Of a stretch of DNA of 64,000 nt, positions 63,290 through 64,000 are shown one piece after another (position 1 is the stretch's first letter; every line of letters starts with the position of its first letter). The DNA lies in assembly GCA_947095585.1 (NCBI GenBank), contig OX352763.1:37188010-37252009 (forward strand), written 5' to 3'. Below the pieces are notes generated by a model that saw nothing but the letters and a program-made list of their open reading frames with translations, was not told where the DNA came from and did no database searches. Origin of the DNA: Nephrocerus scutellatus. Its lineage: Eukaryota; Arthropoda; Insecta; Diptera; Pipunculidae. Position numbers and translations under genes: made by a program.

Positions 63290-64000
63290 GCTCTCAAGTT
63301 GTTCGTTTTTCCACAGAAACCAATGTACCGTAGAGCGAAAACAAATCTGTATATTTTGGGAGATTTACCCCACTTCCCACTAATTACAACAACAACAAGA
63401 CTTTCGTGTTCGATTTGAGTTTGAGCGCAGATTTCTAAAAGGAAAAAGACGACATTAGTGTGGAAATATTTATAGAAAACAGTGATTCCATTTTAACGTT
63501 TAATTTCGTTTTGAAGCACTGTGCAAGCGTTAAATATGCATATTAGCTATATTTTATTTGCCGAGGAATAAGGAATTACAACAACAATTGCACTATCTCA
63601 TTCCTTCTTTGGATTAAGAAAACCTGCTGTTGTGGTGTTTTTCAAATTCTTATTCTTTATCCCATGGCAAATAAAATATGCCTATTTACGAAAAAATGTA
63701 ATGAGCACGTAACGCTAACGTAACATAACAAGCTTTGTACACCACCCCTAAGGATTCCTTGCATAACACTAGCACTGTCAGCATAAAATCCAAACAAATT
63801 GGAAATGGGTGACTTGTTCTTTCAGAAATTCTAAACTCTGTAGTCCTAGTTTGTAGTTTTATTGTAGTAAGAAAACTATCGCTTATGCTACAACTTTCAC
63901 TATCAAAGAGACAATGAGAATAAAACTCAAAACAAATATTTTATCAAAAGTTTTGTCATAGAATAAAATTAAACATTTGGAAAGCTATTTTAAATTCTGT
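63290..64000. other. Non-coding, no recognised feature
   Basis: No gene or repeat that I can name. A few ACAACAACAA patches. Confidence 0.5.

Overview
The window looks like euchromatic but transposon-rich DNA from a higher fly (Diptera, probably Schizophora). It is AT-rich and full of insect element families: errantivirus, Tc1/mariner, RTE-like, I-like and CR1/Jockey-like LINEs, TIR elements and Helentron-like ends. The only clear host gene is a cyclin D coding exon on the minus strand (55469-56080), recognised by an LxCxE motif at the start, the start of the cyclin box, and fly-type Gln/His/Asn runs. Its intron opens with GTGAGT and runs toward lower coordinates. I found no second cyclin exon, so much of the window below 55.4 kb may be the first intron of that gene (inference).

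Layout. 1-11 kb: a possible first coding exon at the very edge, then broken LINEs (1.9-3.6, 3.6-4.7, 7.3-8.2 kb), a small TIR element inserted in one of them, a pyrimidine-rich degenerate minisatellite and an internally deleted mariner. 11.3-15.2 kb: a LINE with an open endonuclease/reverse transcriptase ORF and a 3'-terminal stem-loop, inserted in an AT-rich repeat. 18-25.9 kb: an RNase H fragment, a ~145-bp tandem array, a MADF-domain exon-like ORF, a GC-rich block, a GA-rich tract, an RTE endonuclease remnant and a dead Tc1 element. 28-31 kb: a gypsy remnant with a 67-bp LTR, a LINE scrap, and an AT-rich block full of ATCGAT. 31.56-38.37 kb: a complete errantivirus.

The errantivirus is the best-preserved unit. 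Two 349-bp LTRs, identical by eye, flank it with a 4-bp TGCG target duplication. It has a tRNA-type primer site, an open Gag, a protease-RT-RNase H-integrase Pol reached by a -1 shift, and an open Env with signal peptide, basic cleavage site and membrane anchor. It is probably a recent insertion. Gag would form the particle, Pol would copy and integrate the genome, and Env would allow budding or cell-to-cell passage, as in the gypsy group.

38.4-55 kb: three relics of one mariner family (counting the copy at 8 kb), one of them carrying a tRNA-derived SINE; a 5'-truncated RTE that landed in a foldback element with a 9-bp duplication; paired dispersed repeats; a 36-bp minisatellite; and two copies of a ~335-bp TIR element. 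55.4-58 kb: cyclin D exon and its upstream region. 58-64 kb: several copies of a TIR repeat built from ~120-bp units, one split by a mariner, with two near-identical 517/519-bp copies in inverted orientation. Apart from cyclin D, the possible edge exon, the MADF exon-like ORF and a 31-residue ORF at 48.4 kb, I see no host coding sequence.
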